In this document: positions 10,365 through 21,097 of the stretch, piece after piece
How the letters are laid out: every line of letters starts with the position of its first letter
Position numbering within the stretch: the first letter of the stretch is position 1
NCBI GenBank assembly: GCA_963281255.1
Contig: OY725493.1
Span: forward strand, 4,309,857 to 4,373,856
DNA length: 64,000 nucleotides
Direction: 5' to 3'
DNA from: Aphrocallistes beatrix
Lineage: Eukaryota > Porifera > Hexactinellida > Sceptrulophora > Aphrocallistidae
Made by a program: the position numbers and the translations under genes
Notes under the pieces: model-generated
The model's database searches: none
What the model saw: the letters and a program-made list of their open reading frames with translations, nothing else
What the model was told of the DNA's origin: nothing

Positions 10365-11516
10365 ATGTTAAGTGTAGGAGAAAATCTAAGGTCGTTCGAA
10401 ATAGAACAAATTATCATCATTCTGGCAGTTGCTCTGATTTTATTATTTATATCCATCATATGGGACGTCTATTTTGCTAAGAGGATTATACATTTCGTGA
10501 AGTTGTATCGTGAGTGTGTAGAAAAGAGTAAAACTGAATTAATCGTTAATTACTCAGAAGCAGCACGTCACCACAAATCGGAAATAATCAAATACACATT
10601 CTTGATAGTCATTAATGTCACTGAGTTCATCACGATGCTAATATACGCATTGGGGGCTGGACTGGCGAATCAACAGCGAGATTTCAACAGAACTACGGAT
10701 TTTCATTGTTCGAGTGAACTAGCGCATCAATCATTAATTAGCATAGAATTAATCTTTGCAAATCCTGTTGTTCCTGTACTTGTCTCCTTGGGAGATGTTG
10801 GGTTGGTGCTCTCTCTCGCGTTTAGTGTTTGTCTTATGAAGTATCTGGATGTCATTCTCCATAATATTCATGGAAAACCGTTTCGGTACGTTATAAAATT
10901 CCTCCTGATCACTTTCTTCATCGGGACATTCATGATAGTATCTGGGTCTATTCCTCAATTAATGATCATTGAAAAGTTTTCTGTTCCAATAATACAGACA
11001 ATCTACTTCATTATTTGGGTTAAATGCATCCGTACATTCTACAACACATTGAGATGGAGGGCAATTGAGTTTAAGATAAGAGGGGAAAGGAAATCGATTG
11101 TCAGAAGAGCAATCATCAACTGCAAGCAGTTCGCATTGGTAATGGGCATGCTTGTTATTGCAATGGCCTGCTTAATTTTAACCCAATTCATGGGACGATA
11201 TCGCTTCCTGATTGTAACAGGTCTGCATTATGGTCCCTGTATCTTCCAATATCTCTACCATACTCCTCTCTACCAGCCACTACTGGTTTCACAAAAACAA
11301 ATCAGAGTATTGAAACTCAGTCATGAGGTCCAAACCTATGCGTCATCAATTCTACTTTTAATTGCGTCCATTCTAATCGGATCACAATACCTTTTGGCTA
11401 CGATCCTGTTTTTCGGCAATAATATTATAAAAAAAATAAAGTATCGTTTCGGATATGTTCATACAAGATTTACTCCTACAAACCACCTCCGTCGTCCACT
11501 CCTCATTCCAAAATAA
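10365..11516 (+). CDS. orphan seven-TM protein, member 1
   Basis: A 383-residue single-exon membrane protein that I cannot match to a known family. From the ATG at 10365, hydrophobic segments lie near residues 15-38, 75-100, 138-162, 180-200, 202-222, 260-285 and 335-362. Loop 1 (about 40 residues) is basic. Loop 2 holds an N-R-T glycosylation site and a Cys. The loop after segment 3 is basic. The loop after segment 5 is long and basic (R-A-I-E-F-K-I-R-G). The tail is basic. By the positive-inside rule this gives N-out, seven passes, C-in, as in GPCRs. Family marks are S-E-I-I-K-Y in segment 2, V-C-L-M-K-Y-L after segment 3 and G-P-C-x-F in the last outer loop. A damaged near-identical copy lies 2.5 kb downstream. 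Confidence 0.8.
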   Translation: MLSVGENLRSFEIEQIIIILAVALILLFISIIWDVYFAKRIIHFVKLYRECVEKSKTELIVNYSEAARHHKSEIIKYTFLIVINVTEFITMLIYALGAGLANQQRDFNRTTDFHCSSELAHQSLISIELIFANPVVPVLVSLGDVGLVLSLAFSVCLMKYLDVILHNIHGKPFRYVIKFLLITFFIGTFMIVSGSIPQLMIIEKFSVPIIQTIYFIIWVKCIRTFYNTLRWRAIEFKIRGERKSIVRRAIINCKQFALVMGMLVIAMACLILTQFMGRYRFLIVTGLHYGPCIFQYLYHTPLYQPLLVSQKQIRVLKLSHEVQTYASSILLLIASILIGSQYLLATILFFGNNIIKKIKYRFGYVHTRFTPTNHLRRPLLIPK

Positions 11517-12094
11517 AAACTAAATAAGTTTATACATTATAAATGTTGATGCATACACCTTGATTATACTAATACCTATGTTATATTATGTGTTTGTATT
11601 CACAATATTAACTGTTAGATTAATGTTAAATTTGAATTAAATACAATACTACATAATATAGTCCCACTGTAATAAGACTGTTGAAATGCCAAATAACCGG
11701 CTGTCTAGCTATATAGTATATCAATACTGCATAGTATGTGCCAAGCCTAAAGATACATAATATATCTGAAATATAAGTTGAAGTGGAATTTTTATAAAAT
11801 TCCAATTCAACGATAGTGAACCAAACGGATATTTTAGTTTAAAAAGAGCCCCAAACGGGTCTTCTGAAACTATTTGGTACAAAGCTACGAACTTCAACCT
11901 CATCTTCGCCCAAAAATGAGATTTTTGCTATTTTAAATTTTGACCCCTTGAGGCGTAATATAACCTATCTTGATAGGTGACAATTTTCAAAATAAACTCT
12001 CGTATCAAAACACTGAATAAAGTTTAACGTTACTAAGAAGCCAGCATGTATTAATATACAATTGATGAAAAGAAATTAACACAAATGAGGTGAA

Positions 12095-13078
12095 TTAGTA
12101 GTTTAGCAGTTTGAGAGAGATCTTCTGCGCTTTGCGGCCTTTAACCTTAAACTTTGCTCCAAACGGATACAAATATTCCTTTCTTCCTCCTTCACATTCC
12201 GCAGCGTCTCCAATGTATCTAGGATACCACTTCCAAGTAAATGAATTATCAATTTCAAACACTACAAATCTCTTGCTTGCATATTCTGACTCGGGTAGAG
12301 TTGGCTCTTCTGGCGAACATAATACAAAACTAAACCAAACGAAAGTCCTACCTAATTCATAGAACTCCCATTCCAACTTATCAAGACATACCAAGACATA
12401 AGTGTTTAACCGATATGAAGGCAAGGTGGACCAGTTGAGGAGTAAGCTATTCAGAATTAAAGCATACAGACCCAATGAAATAACATTGTCGTTGCTACCG
12501 TCATCATCTGTTGAACAAATGGCTTGATTGATGTGATTGAATAGGTAATGCTTTTCCTGGAAAAATAGCTGAATCAGATGGGAGAAGAACAACTCTTTCG
12601 CATCGAAATCATTACAATCAATCTCCTCATTACTTCCTATCATGATATGCTCACGAAGATTCTTATTACATTGCGAAGCGCATTGGAATAGGACATCTTT
12701 AACTACAAACCAATTGAACCTATAGTTAATATGCAGAAAAATCTCGTTCATTAGTGTTACGAAATTGACTCCTTCAAAGTAAAACTTCGAAGGATACAGC
12801 AGTCCACGGTACTCCGACATAGTTTCCAAGATTCGGGGGTGCAAGGCGAAATCTCTCTCACGGGGATCGATAGGGGTAGGAGGAGAGAAAATGGTGTTTA
12901 TCTTCAAAGCTTGAGGTGGTTCCTTACCAAGAAAGATAGCTAACTGAGATAATGGAGTGACATATAAGTGAGAAGTAGCGAGTGTACTAGCCTTTGTATA
13001 CTCATCACATATGGAACAATTCAGAGGATGAGAATGGTGACTCACAGGAACAGGATGTCGCACAAGACTAGAGCCCAT
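12095..13078 (-). CDS. ADP-ribosyltransferase-like protein (ART fold)
   Basis: A 327-residue protein whose C-terminal half resembles arginine-type mono-ADP-ribosyltransferases, enzymes that move ADP-ribose from NAD+ to proteins. The visible order is: an all-helical part; L-P-S-Y-R (R223, position of the NAD-binding Arg); R-T-F-V-W-F-S-F (S250, the strand with the catalytic Ser); then C-E-G-G-R-K-E followed by Y-L-Y-P-F-G-A-K-F-K-V, the usual Glu loop and final strand. The Glu loop reads R-K-E where active arginine-specific enzymes have E-x-E, so only the last Glu (301) remains. That suggests altered specificity or lost arginine transfer. The start is the ATG at 13078; the frame is open for 33 codons further upstream but without an ATG. 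No signal peptide or anchor is seen. Single exon. Confidence 0.6.
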   Translation of the reverse strand: MGSSLVRHPVPVSHHSHPLNCSICDEYTKASTLATSHLYVTPLSQLAIFLGKEPPQALKINTIFSPPTPIDPRERDFALHPRILETMSEYRGLLYPSKFYFEGVNFVTLMNEIFLHINYRFNWFVVKDVLFQCASQCNKNLREHIMIGSNEEIDCNDFDAKELFFSHLIQLFFQEKHYLFNHINQAICSTDDDGSNDNVISLGLYALILNSLLLNWSTLPSYRLNTYVLVCLDKLEWEFYELGRTFVWFSFVLCSPEEPTLPESEYASKRFVVFEIDNSFTWKWYPRYIGDAAECEGGRKEYLYPFGAKFKVKGRKAQKISLKLLNY

Positions 13079-13768
13079 TATAAACAGGAATAAGTTATAA
13101 AGTATTAGATTAATTTCTAAAAAATTATGTATATATAAGCAATCGATGAAACGCTGGCATCGTGATGCAACAGCCAAAATAGACGAAAATGTTGGAGATT
13201 ACATAATATCACAAATATCCCGGTCAAAATAATTCTAAAATTTCTAAGTCAAATGAAAGCATTTGCTCTTAGGATACGCTGACTTGCAAAAGCAAATTAG
13301 GAGATGATGGATAAAATTATTTTTCCTTACAAGGTTCAACTGTATTGTGTTAGCAGAGTGAGCACAGCATATCAGAGTATTTTCTAAGCGACTGTACAAA
13401 ATATTATGAAAACTGAATATCTTAATCAGTGATGCGAACCTTATAGCAATAACAATCTCCCTACTATGTATCCCGAAACTTTGGTTAAAGTATATGGGAG
13501 TTTTGAATTAAATGAAAACGAAAAAGAAATATTTGGGTTGATATCTCTCTTCAGTATGTTTAAAAGTAGATTATGCTGTTAGTATTCACAATATTATTTT
13601 TTGAATATTATTCTAATTTGAATTGAATGCAAGAAAATTAAAATTAAAAAAATACAAGAAATATATCGCTTTGTATTATGTTCAGCTGGATGATGCATCG
13701 CCAGTAAAGGTCCAAGTTCAGTTATATAATAAATACGCTATACGGTCCCTTTGTCCGGGTACTGTATA

Positions 13769-13873
13769 CACAGTGGAGTCTTCGAATAACGGAAGCATTA
13801 GGGACATTGTTTTTGTCCGTTGTAGAGGGGTTGCCAGCTTTTCATAGTGTCTGTTTTAGGAGAGTCCACTGTA
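13769..13873. repeat. short pogo/Tigger-like inverted-repeat fragment
   Basis: CAGTGGAGTC on the left and GAGTCCACTG on the right, both flanked by TA-rich sequence. The inner parts do not pair well, so it is decayed or a composite. The region around it (13079-13768) has no gene I can support. Confidence 0.4.
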
Positions 13874-14037
13874 TACGTAAATAGTATTCGATTAGTAATC
13901 AGTATTGAAAAGTGAAGTCTTGGATCTTACACAAAATATAAGATTATTATTACAATCCTTGCTCAGTTGACCCATCAATTAATAAGAGTGATCTGTACCT
14001 TACACGTACATTTTCTTCAAATAAATAACTTTTCTCG

Positions 14038-15243
14038 GGATATGTTAAGTGTAGGAGAAAATCTAAAGTCTTTGGGGCATGCCTAATTTCCGGGACGGGA
14101 CGTGACCGTCCCGGTATCTTAACCCGTCCCGTCTCGGAAATTAGGCATTCCCAGTCTTTTGGAATATTGGAAAGTATCATCATTCTGGCAGTTGCTCTGA
14201 TTTTATTATTCATATCCATCATATGGGACGTCTATTTTGCTAAGAGGATTATACATTTCGTGAAGTTGTATCGTGAGTGTGTAGAAAAGAGTAAAACTGA
14301 ATTCATCGTTAATTACTCAGAAGCAGCACGTCACCACAAATCGGAAATAATCAAATATACATTCTTGATAGTCATTAATGTCACTGAGTTCATTACGATG
14401 CTAATATACGCATTGGGGGCTGGACTGGCGAATCAACAGCGAGATTTCAACAGAACTACGGATTTTAATTGTTCGAGTGAATTAGCACATTTTCCATTAA
14501 TCAGCATAGAGGTGATCTTTGCAAATCCTGTTGTTCCTGTACTTGTCTCCTTGGGAGATGTTGGGTTGGTGCTCTCTCTCGCGTTTAGTGTTTGTCTTAT
14601 GAAGTATCTGGATGTCATTCTCCATAATATTCATAGAAAACCGTTTCGGTACATTATAAAATTCCTCCTGATCACTTTCTTCATCGGGACATTCATGATA
14701 GTATCTGGGTCTATTCCTCAATTAATTATCATTGAAAAGTTTTCTGTTCCAATAATACAGACAATCTACTTCATTATTTGGGTTAAATGCATCCGTACAT
14801 TCTACAACACATTGAGATGGAGAGCAATTGAGTTTAAGATAAGAGGGGAAAGGAAATCGATTGTCAGAAGAGCAATCATCAACTGCAAACAGTTCGCATT
14901 GGTAATGGGGATGCTTGTTATAGCAATGGCCTGCTGGGTTTTAATACAATTCATCTCAAAATATTACTTCCTCATTGTAACAGGTCTGCATTATGGTCCC
15001 TGTATCTTCCAATACCTCTACCATACTCCTCTCTACCAGCCACTACTGATTTCACAGCAGCAAAGTCCAAGCCTATGCGTCATCAATTCTAATTTAACGG
15101 CGTATATTTTAATGGGATCACAATACCTATTGGCTACGATCGTTTTTTTCGGCAGTAAAATTATCAGAGAATTAAAGTATCGGATATGTTCATACAAGAT
15201 TTACCCCTACAGACCACCTCCGTCGTCCACTCCTCATTCCTAA
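14038..15243 (+). pseudogene. orphan seven-TM protein, member 2, broken by a transposon
   Basis: A recent duplicate of member 1 (near-identical DNA from 14038 on), but damaged. The ancestral ATG is at 14042; about 11 codons later a 78-bp element (14075-14152) interrupts the frame and brings a stop. Beyond it the frame is open from 14167 with no ATG before segment 2. Near the C-terminus two length changes (about 15060-15105) shift and then restore the frame, and a third near 15180 scrambles the last 25 residues relative to member 1. The TATAAATA found before other members is missing upstream. The middle five segments are intact. It could still be expressed from a new start, but a pseudogene is more likely. 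Confidence 0.75.
14075..14152. mobile_element. 78-bp MITE inside the duplicated membrane gene
   Basis: Palindromic element, ends GGGCATGCCTAATTTCC and GGAAATTAGGCATTCCC. It is flanked by 8-bp near-duplications AGTCTTTG (14067-14074) and AGTCTTTT (14153-14160), as expected for hAT-type insertion. The CTAATTT core near both ends is shared with the element at 29375-29635. Confidence 0.75.
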
Positions 15244-15498
15244 TTAAAAACCGATGTAGTATATTATATATGAGATATAGATGATAAGCTTTATCCTTTT
15301 CTTTTATTGAAATAGTAATTCTTAGTGTGATATTGTTAGCAACTATGGTATTAATTATTGTATTTGAAAGGGTAATAAACTATGATATTTCATTTTGGAG
15401 AATAAATCCGACATTCGTACTTAGATCAGGGCGTGGGGGGGAGGCGAGGCTCTGCTGGTGATTTTGTCTCCTTGCTGTGCCCCCCCCCATCTCCACCA

Positions 15499-15663
15499 GG
15501 ACTGTATCAACTCATTTTGAGTTGGCAAAATCAACTCTTTTTTCTGAATGAGTTGGTTACATCCAAATGAATGAGTTGAATGAATTGGTACAATATAAAT
15601 GAATGAGTTGGTCCCGAGAAAATGAATTTTTTTGCAAACTCAATATGAGTTGATACAGCCCTG
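15499..15663. mobile_element. small hAT-like MITE, copy 2
   Basis: Same element as 8720-8864: CAGGACTG...CAGCCCTG ends and internal AATGAGTTG units. It lies between membrane gene copy 2 and the LRR gene. The stretch just before it (15425-15495) has G-rich and C-rich runs facing each other. Confidence 0.65.
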
Positions 15664-15953
15664 CATTGTTTTATAATTGGAATGTTCTCATGACCGCATC
15701 CACTGCATTCTAAGTATAAACATATCCAGAGAATTCGTAAAAAATAGAAGCATGGTAATTTTCCCCTTATTGCGTTATTGCTAACTTTGGAATTCCATCC
15801 ATATTAATCTATTTTAATTAACGCTTCGATATTCAGAAATAATATTTGCCCTCTCCATATCTTAAACTTGATTTCAATCAACTACCCAATCCCAGATATG
15901 ATCCCCAGGAGGTAAATGGGCTGTACAGTGGTCTAATCAGCCCCTAATTTACC

Positions 15954-17030
15954 TCAAAATCCCATAGATAAATATGTCATACCTTTCTTCTCTTCCTCTT
16001 TTGCCTCTGTTCTCTTTTCTAAATCGAACTTTTCCCTCTTCCATGCCTCCTCCTTCCTAGCCACCCAATCCTCTTTTTCGCAGAAATCAAGAATATTCTC
16101 CTCTACGAGTTCATTCAGATCATCTACAAACTCTGCACTCACTTTATTCGGCCAATGTCTTCTGATTACTTCAGTAATTTGGTTCAAAAATCTAACGAAT
16201 ATCTGCCCGAAATCAGACTTGTCATCTAGGCGGGATTGCACTCTCTCTTCCAATTCAGTGAACGGGTTGCCGACTGGTTCCGACTCTATCCCTGGAGAAG
16301 GTACCACATCTGTCCGACTCTTAGACAGGATGTCCAGCAGTTTGATGTCATCTTCGTCGAGAGCATTAAGCGCTAAGGGAGTCAGTGACTTCTGAACCAT
16401 CTTCACTCTGGGGTGAGTCTGGTTTTCTGTCATACTCCGGTTAGCGCTCTCAATCGACCTGTTTGCCTGGTCCGGAGATTCGAAGGAGAAGTGGTGAGCT
16501 TGATACGATGAAAAGTGTAGCAGAGCTGCTTCCCGTTCCTGGTCATACACACCTCTGTCGTCTAGCTTCCGGAGCTGTGGGAGCATGTAAACCAAAAAAA
16601 GCCTACAGACAATCTTCACATTAAGCTAGCACTACAGACTATTTTGTATATATTTTTAAAACGAGAAATATTAGTGTCACCTGAAATCCGGTTCTTCCTT
16701 GGTGACAGGATTGAGTCTTACGTCTAACTCTCTCAGTTCCTTGTTATATCTCAACCTGTAGAGCTCTTTCAGGCTGGAAATGTTATTGAAATACAAGTTG
16801 AGAGTTTTGAGGAGTTTCAGATGTTCCAGTCCTTTCAAACTCTGAAGCATATTCCGAGACAGGTCTAGAAAGGTCAAATTGTGAAAACTAACTAAACTCC
16901 TCCCAAGTTCCCGTATTCTCTCATTGTAAGATCCAGATAGAGCGAGTCTCTCTTCTTTATACGCTTCATCTGATGCCATTTCGAGCTTGTTCAGTACCCA
17001 TTCTTCATTTATATCAAGGAGTTTAGTCAT
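15954..17030 (-). CDS. CEP72/LRRC36-like leucine-rich repeat protein, first two exons
   Basis: Exon 1 (16681-17030) starts at an ATG and encodes leucine-rich repeats (F-L-D-L-S-R-N-M-L, L-N-L-Y-F-N-N-I) ending in the LRR cap L-N-P-V-T-K-E-E-P-D-F. A 78-nt intron (16603-16680, GT...CTGTAG) follows; exon 2 resumes R-L-F-L-V-x-x-L-P-x-L-R-K-L-D-D-R, the conserved continuation in CEP72 and LRRC36. Exon 2 then runs through a disordered region into a charged coiled coil. The frame stops at 15954, but a GTATGA donor lies just after the E-E-K-K codons, so the true gene may splice onward to the left. CEP72 is a centriolar-satellite/centrosome protein. Its family is fairly sure; which paralogue is not. 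Confidence 0.65.
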
Positions 17031-17866
17031 GTCAAGATGCGATAGAGAATTTTAATTGCTAAGAATAGAGAAGCTATCGTGTGCAAATTTAATTACAGGT
17101 ACGACGCTAATAAACAATTTAATATGAACACAGTTTCAATACAAAACCATCATATTAAGACCACTGTTAATGGTAAACTTGTTTTAGCTCCAAAAACTGT
17201 CAGACTGTTAGTGGGGATGTGGGTGGGCGGTATCTTGACCATTATCTCATCATTTGAAAAGATAAAGGCTGATAATTTGATATATAATTGGCTACAAATA
17301 TTTAATTAACGCATTGAAGTCTCAATAACCAATAACCACGTACCATCGCCTCTACATATATGACTTCACAGTAACTTGCGGATTTTGGACTAGGGATGCG
17401 GTAGAAGATGGTTGAACTAATACATGAGCTGCCTTAAATTCATTAACCACGCACAATAGAGCTTAGGAATGTATTACCAGTATATATAAATATGGTGTCA
17501 CAGTACCCATATCCATTGTTAAAATTGAGATTAGTCAATATGATTGCGCAATAGGTTATATTTGTGGCAAATTTAGTGATTTTCAGAGACGGTTTAAGGT
17601 ACTTCTAATTTTAGTGGGACCAGATACTGTGTTCATAATAAAAGGATGTTCATATTACAAGAGTTCTTATTAAGCGACCCTGACTGTACTTCTTAATAAG
17701 CGATAATATAATTTATTTGTCTAAATTCAATGACTTTCGAGTTATTAGACAATGTATCGTATTGATCACATTTTTTAAATTGTTGAATGTCGTAAACCAT
17801 TGAATTTAGACATATAAATTATACGTATTATCACTTAATAAGAAATAGTATATTGGCTATCAAATA

Positions 17867-18039
17867 CAGTGGAATTCGCTTATTAGCAACTCGAGTTTTA
17901 CTCATAAAATGGTTGCTAATACGCGAAGTTGCTAATAAGGGAACAGAATTAACACAAAATCTTCACCTGGGACCTGAAGATTGGTTGCTAATAGAGCAAT
18001 ATTGCTAATAAGGGAGTTGCTAATAAGCGAATTCCACTG
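17867..18039. mobile_element. 173-bp pogo/Tigger-like MITE
   Basis: Inverted ends CAGTGGAATTCGCTTATTAG and CTAATAAGCGAATTCCACTG, flanked on both sides by TA. The CAGTGGA start and TA target fit the pogo/Tigger branch of the mariner group. No coding content. Confidence 0.8.
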
Positions 18040-18081
18040 TAGAATTAAATTTGAATGTCTAGCTCTGGCGGTTTCCAAGAT

Positions 18082-18577
18082 ACAAGCGCGCTTCGCTTGC
18101 TTGCGCTGCGCGGCTGGCGGACACTTCGTGTCCGCCGGAGGCTCCCTTCGGTCGCCTGGAGGTGACATTGGTTAATTAAACGGGATATATCATCTCTAAA
18201 TATGTCCATCTTAGTTTTAAAGTCGATATCACTCGAAAAAACACCAAATTTGTCAATTTTTAAAATTTTGATGAGTAATGATGACGTCGTAGCAAAGTGA
18301 TGAGTCATCATTTTTTGATGATAGTTGCATCATATGTGAGACGTGTTAGGATACAGATTCTATTAAAATTTCAGCCTTCTATCTCCTATAATGGCTGAGT
18401 TATGCTCGAATAACTGTATTGCTTAACTTTTTAAAATGTGACAATGACGTCATAATACCATGATGAGTCGACATTTTGCTCTGAGCTCAGAACTTACTGG
18501 AGCCATAGCCAAAATACTCCCACATGCCAAAAATTAGCTTTCTATGACCGGCAGTTTCTTCAATCAATTCGTTACAG

Positions 18578-18608
<31 letters not shown>

Positions 18609-19327
18609 GGTTGAAACCGAATAGTTGATTATTCGGTTTAACCAAATATTATTTGCAAATAATTGATATTTGGTTTGTAACCAAATATCATTATTTGGTA
18701 TTCGGTTGAGAACCAAATAATTTGGTCAACCAAATAATTTGGTCAACCGAATAATTTGGTCAACCAAATAATTTGGTCAACCGAATAATTTGGTCAACCG
18801 AATAATTTGGTCAACCAAATAATTTGGTCAACCGAATAATTTGGTCAACCGAATAATTTGGTCAACCAAATAATTTGGTCAACCGAATAATTTGGTCAAC
18901 TGAATATTTAGCCAAACAAATAATTTGCATGCTTTCCCAACACAATAATCACATGTTCTTACAAGAAGTGGTCCGAACACAAATAAATATAATAGGCTTA
19001 CTTATACTTGAATATATTTTTGTATAAATATTTATATAAACATTTATGCAAAAATATAATCAAGTATTATTTGGTTGACCAAATTATTCGGTTGACCAAA
19101 TTATTTGGTTGACCAAATATTCGGTTAACCAAATTATTTGGTCGACCAAATATTCGGTTGACCAAATTATTCGGTTGACCAAATATTCGGTTGACCAAAT
19201 TATTCGGTTTGACCATTATTCGGTTAACCAAATTATTTGGTCTACCCATTATTCGGTTAAATTGGTATTTGGTTGAAGCGGTTTCAACCTTGATATATAT
19301 ACACATTAATCGAGTTTTAATAGTAAG
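18082..19327 (+). mobile_element. multi-hairpin repeat, copy A (near full length, interrupted)
   Basis: Starts at CAAGCGCGCTTCGC with consecutive GC-rich stems, then an AT-rich body with ATGACGTCAT-like and ATGAGTCATCAT-like words, a (TA)n run at 18580-18605, and the end AATCGAGTTTTAATAGTAAGG. The (TA)n run is split by a 687-bp foldback (18606-19292). The same order of blocks is seen in copies B, C and D. Confidence 0.7.
18606..19292. mobile_element. 687-bp hAT-like foldback with tandem-repeat arms
   Basis: Ends CAGGGTTGAAACCG and CGGTTTCAACCTTG; flanks are ATATATAT on both sides (8 bp, but inside a TA run). Each arm is a tandem array of a 15-16-bp unit, AATAATTTGGTCAACC on the left and its reverse complement on the right, with A/G variants at one position. 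The 150-bp centre is AT-rich and unique. No coding content. Confidence 0.75.
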
Positions 19328-19354
19328 GATGACCCTAACTGCTTATAATAAAAA

Positions 19355-19877
19355 GTCGAGAGAGCATGCTCGTTAAGTCGAGAGAGCATGCTCGTTAGGT
19401 CGAGAGAGCATGCTCGTTATATACTCCATTGGGGTAAGCAGAACTTTCGTCCCTGGAATTTTTGTCTCATTAGAGACCAAAATAAACGGGCACTAATATG
19501 TAAGGAACTGAAATTGAGGCTTTTGGAGTGGAGTATGTTTGAAAAAAAGGGTGAAAATGAGGCATTTGATTGAGAAATTATTAGGTGCGAAAAGGGCATT
19601 TCAGGGGACGAAAGTTCCGCCATTCCTCCATTGGTTACCAGCATCATACCTACTTATAATAGTAGGAAGTTATTACGTAGTATATGAAACTTCTCGAACT
19701 AATTTAAACCAATTTTACATCAGGATTTTTATAGGTGATACTCCGTACGGGAAGTACAGTATCTAGGGCGCATGTAGTAGATTCAAATCAGTAAATACTT
19801 GTACCTTTTTTTGAACATAAAGAAGGTATAAATGTAAGGAGCATGCTCTCTCGACCTAATGAGCATGCTCTCTCGAC
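19355..19877. mobile_element. foldback element with 22-bp repeat arms
   Basis: Three tandem units beginning GTCGAGAGAGCATGCTCGTT at 19355-19420, answered by two inverted units at about 19836-19877. A second inverted pair lies inside it: GAACTTTCGTCCC near 19440 and GGGGACGAAAGTTCC near 19605, bounded by CCATTGG on the outside. So one element may be nested in another. Confidence 0.55.
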
Positions 19878-21097
19878 TTTTCAATACCTCCCTAACTGAC
19901 CAAAATACGTTCCCATAGCAACACTGGAATGTAGCAACATTCCATTCCAAATTTTTCGCATTAATTAAAACCCACTCACGGGCGAAAAAATTATAACAAA
20001 AACACTTAGAAGTGCCCTTAAACCGTCTCTGAAAATAACTAAATTTTAACCCGGTGCGTAGGCTGAAGTTCTCCATAGTTTATTATATATTATTCAAGCC
20101 TCCTGCCACGTTACTCAGACTCTCAATAATTGCCTAGTGATTATCAGGGAATACGGTGCATTCACGTATATATATAAACTACCCTGTAAAAATATTCTTA
20201 ATAGTTTGCATGCAAATAATTATCATTTTAGTAGGAGTGAATAGCAGCCGAAGATTAGTAGATACATATTTCTAACAATATGAACACCATCTTTGGCAGG
20301 ATGTCCCGCATTTTCACTCTTCTATCGGGGGAGTTTTCATGTGGTCCTGTCAGGCCAAAATTGGTCCGGGGGACCAGATTTGGTCGCCAAAATTGGTCCG
20401 GGGACCAGTTTTGGCAGCCAAAATTGGTCCCCCCTGGCTAAATCTGGTCCCCCCCGGACCAGTTTTGGTCGCCAAACTTGGTCCGGGGGACCAGTTTTGG
20501 CTGCCAAATCTAGTCCGGAGGACCATTTTTAGTGCAGTCTCCGCAGAAAGATGCCCCTATGGCAAAGACGGTGTACCACATCCGTCCATATGTATGTATC
20601 TCCGTACGCTGCGAAATTTGAGTTTTCAAAAATTTAGCAGTCCCGATGTATTACAATATTCATATCTCACATGCCAAGTCAGCTGCACTATCGGTCTACC
20701 GACAGACAACATAAATAATGCCAACTTGAGTCATGATCAAAGCGGGCGCAGCGTTAGCGTTAAGGGAAATGGCGGGACGCAATAGTAAAACTTCTACATA
20801 CTTGTTGTAATGTCAGCACATCCTATGAGGAGAGGACTACTTTAGTGTACGTAATTAAATGACACAAAATTTAACCCGGACCAATTTTGGCAGGGGCGGA
20901 CCATTTTTTTCGTGACAGTCCCCATGCCAAAATTGGTCCGGGTCAATTTCTGGTGCCATTTAATTGCTTTTAATAATAATCAAAATTAAAGTGTAATAAG
21001 TTGAACAAGATAAGTACAATTAATTTCTTTCGACTTATTTAAGTCTTTTCAAGTTCGTTATGCTAGTTTCTTGGTATTGATTTGTGCCTTTTTGTAT

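Larger units (their letters stand above)
17370..20060. mobile_element. old foldback (MULE-like) element broken up by later insertions
   Basis: The stretch 17385-17860 is a diverged relative of the left arm and centre of the clean element at 21186-22248 (shared words such as GGATGCGGTA, GAATGTATTACCAG, ATATATAAA, TTGCGCAA). The sequence around 19890-20050 matches that element's right arm (GACCAAAAT, CCATAGCAAC, AACATTCCATT). Between them lie a Tigger-like MITE (17867-18039), a hairpin-family element (18082-19327) and a repeat-armed element (19355-19877). It has no coding content. Confidence 0.5.

Noticed and set aside
2188-13078. A functional link between the NAD carrier and the NAD-using ART-like protein
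   Set aside because: They are 9 kb apart on opposite strands with other genes between; no evidence beyond the shared metabolite.
8713-15671. CATTGTTT found left of one small hAT-like MITE copy and right of the other
   Set aside because: A target duplication must flank the same copy; here it is on opposite sides of two different copies, so probably chance.
18715-18905. Regular short repeats that might be taken for a CRISPR array
   Set aside because: Units are contiguous without unique spacers, are inverted across a centre, and lie in a eukaryotic foldback element.
19067-19306. A 79-codon repetitive open frame (N-N-L-V-N-R-I repeats)
   Set aside because: It is the translated tandem arm of the foldback element; the repeat length happens to keep the frame.
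20293-20785. Two overlapping repetitive open frames
   Set aside because: They are translations of the GGACCA tandem units in the inverted arm, not genes.
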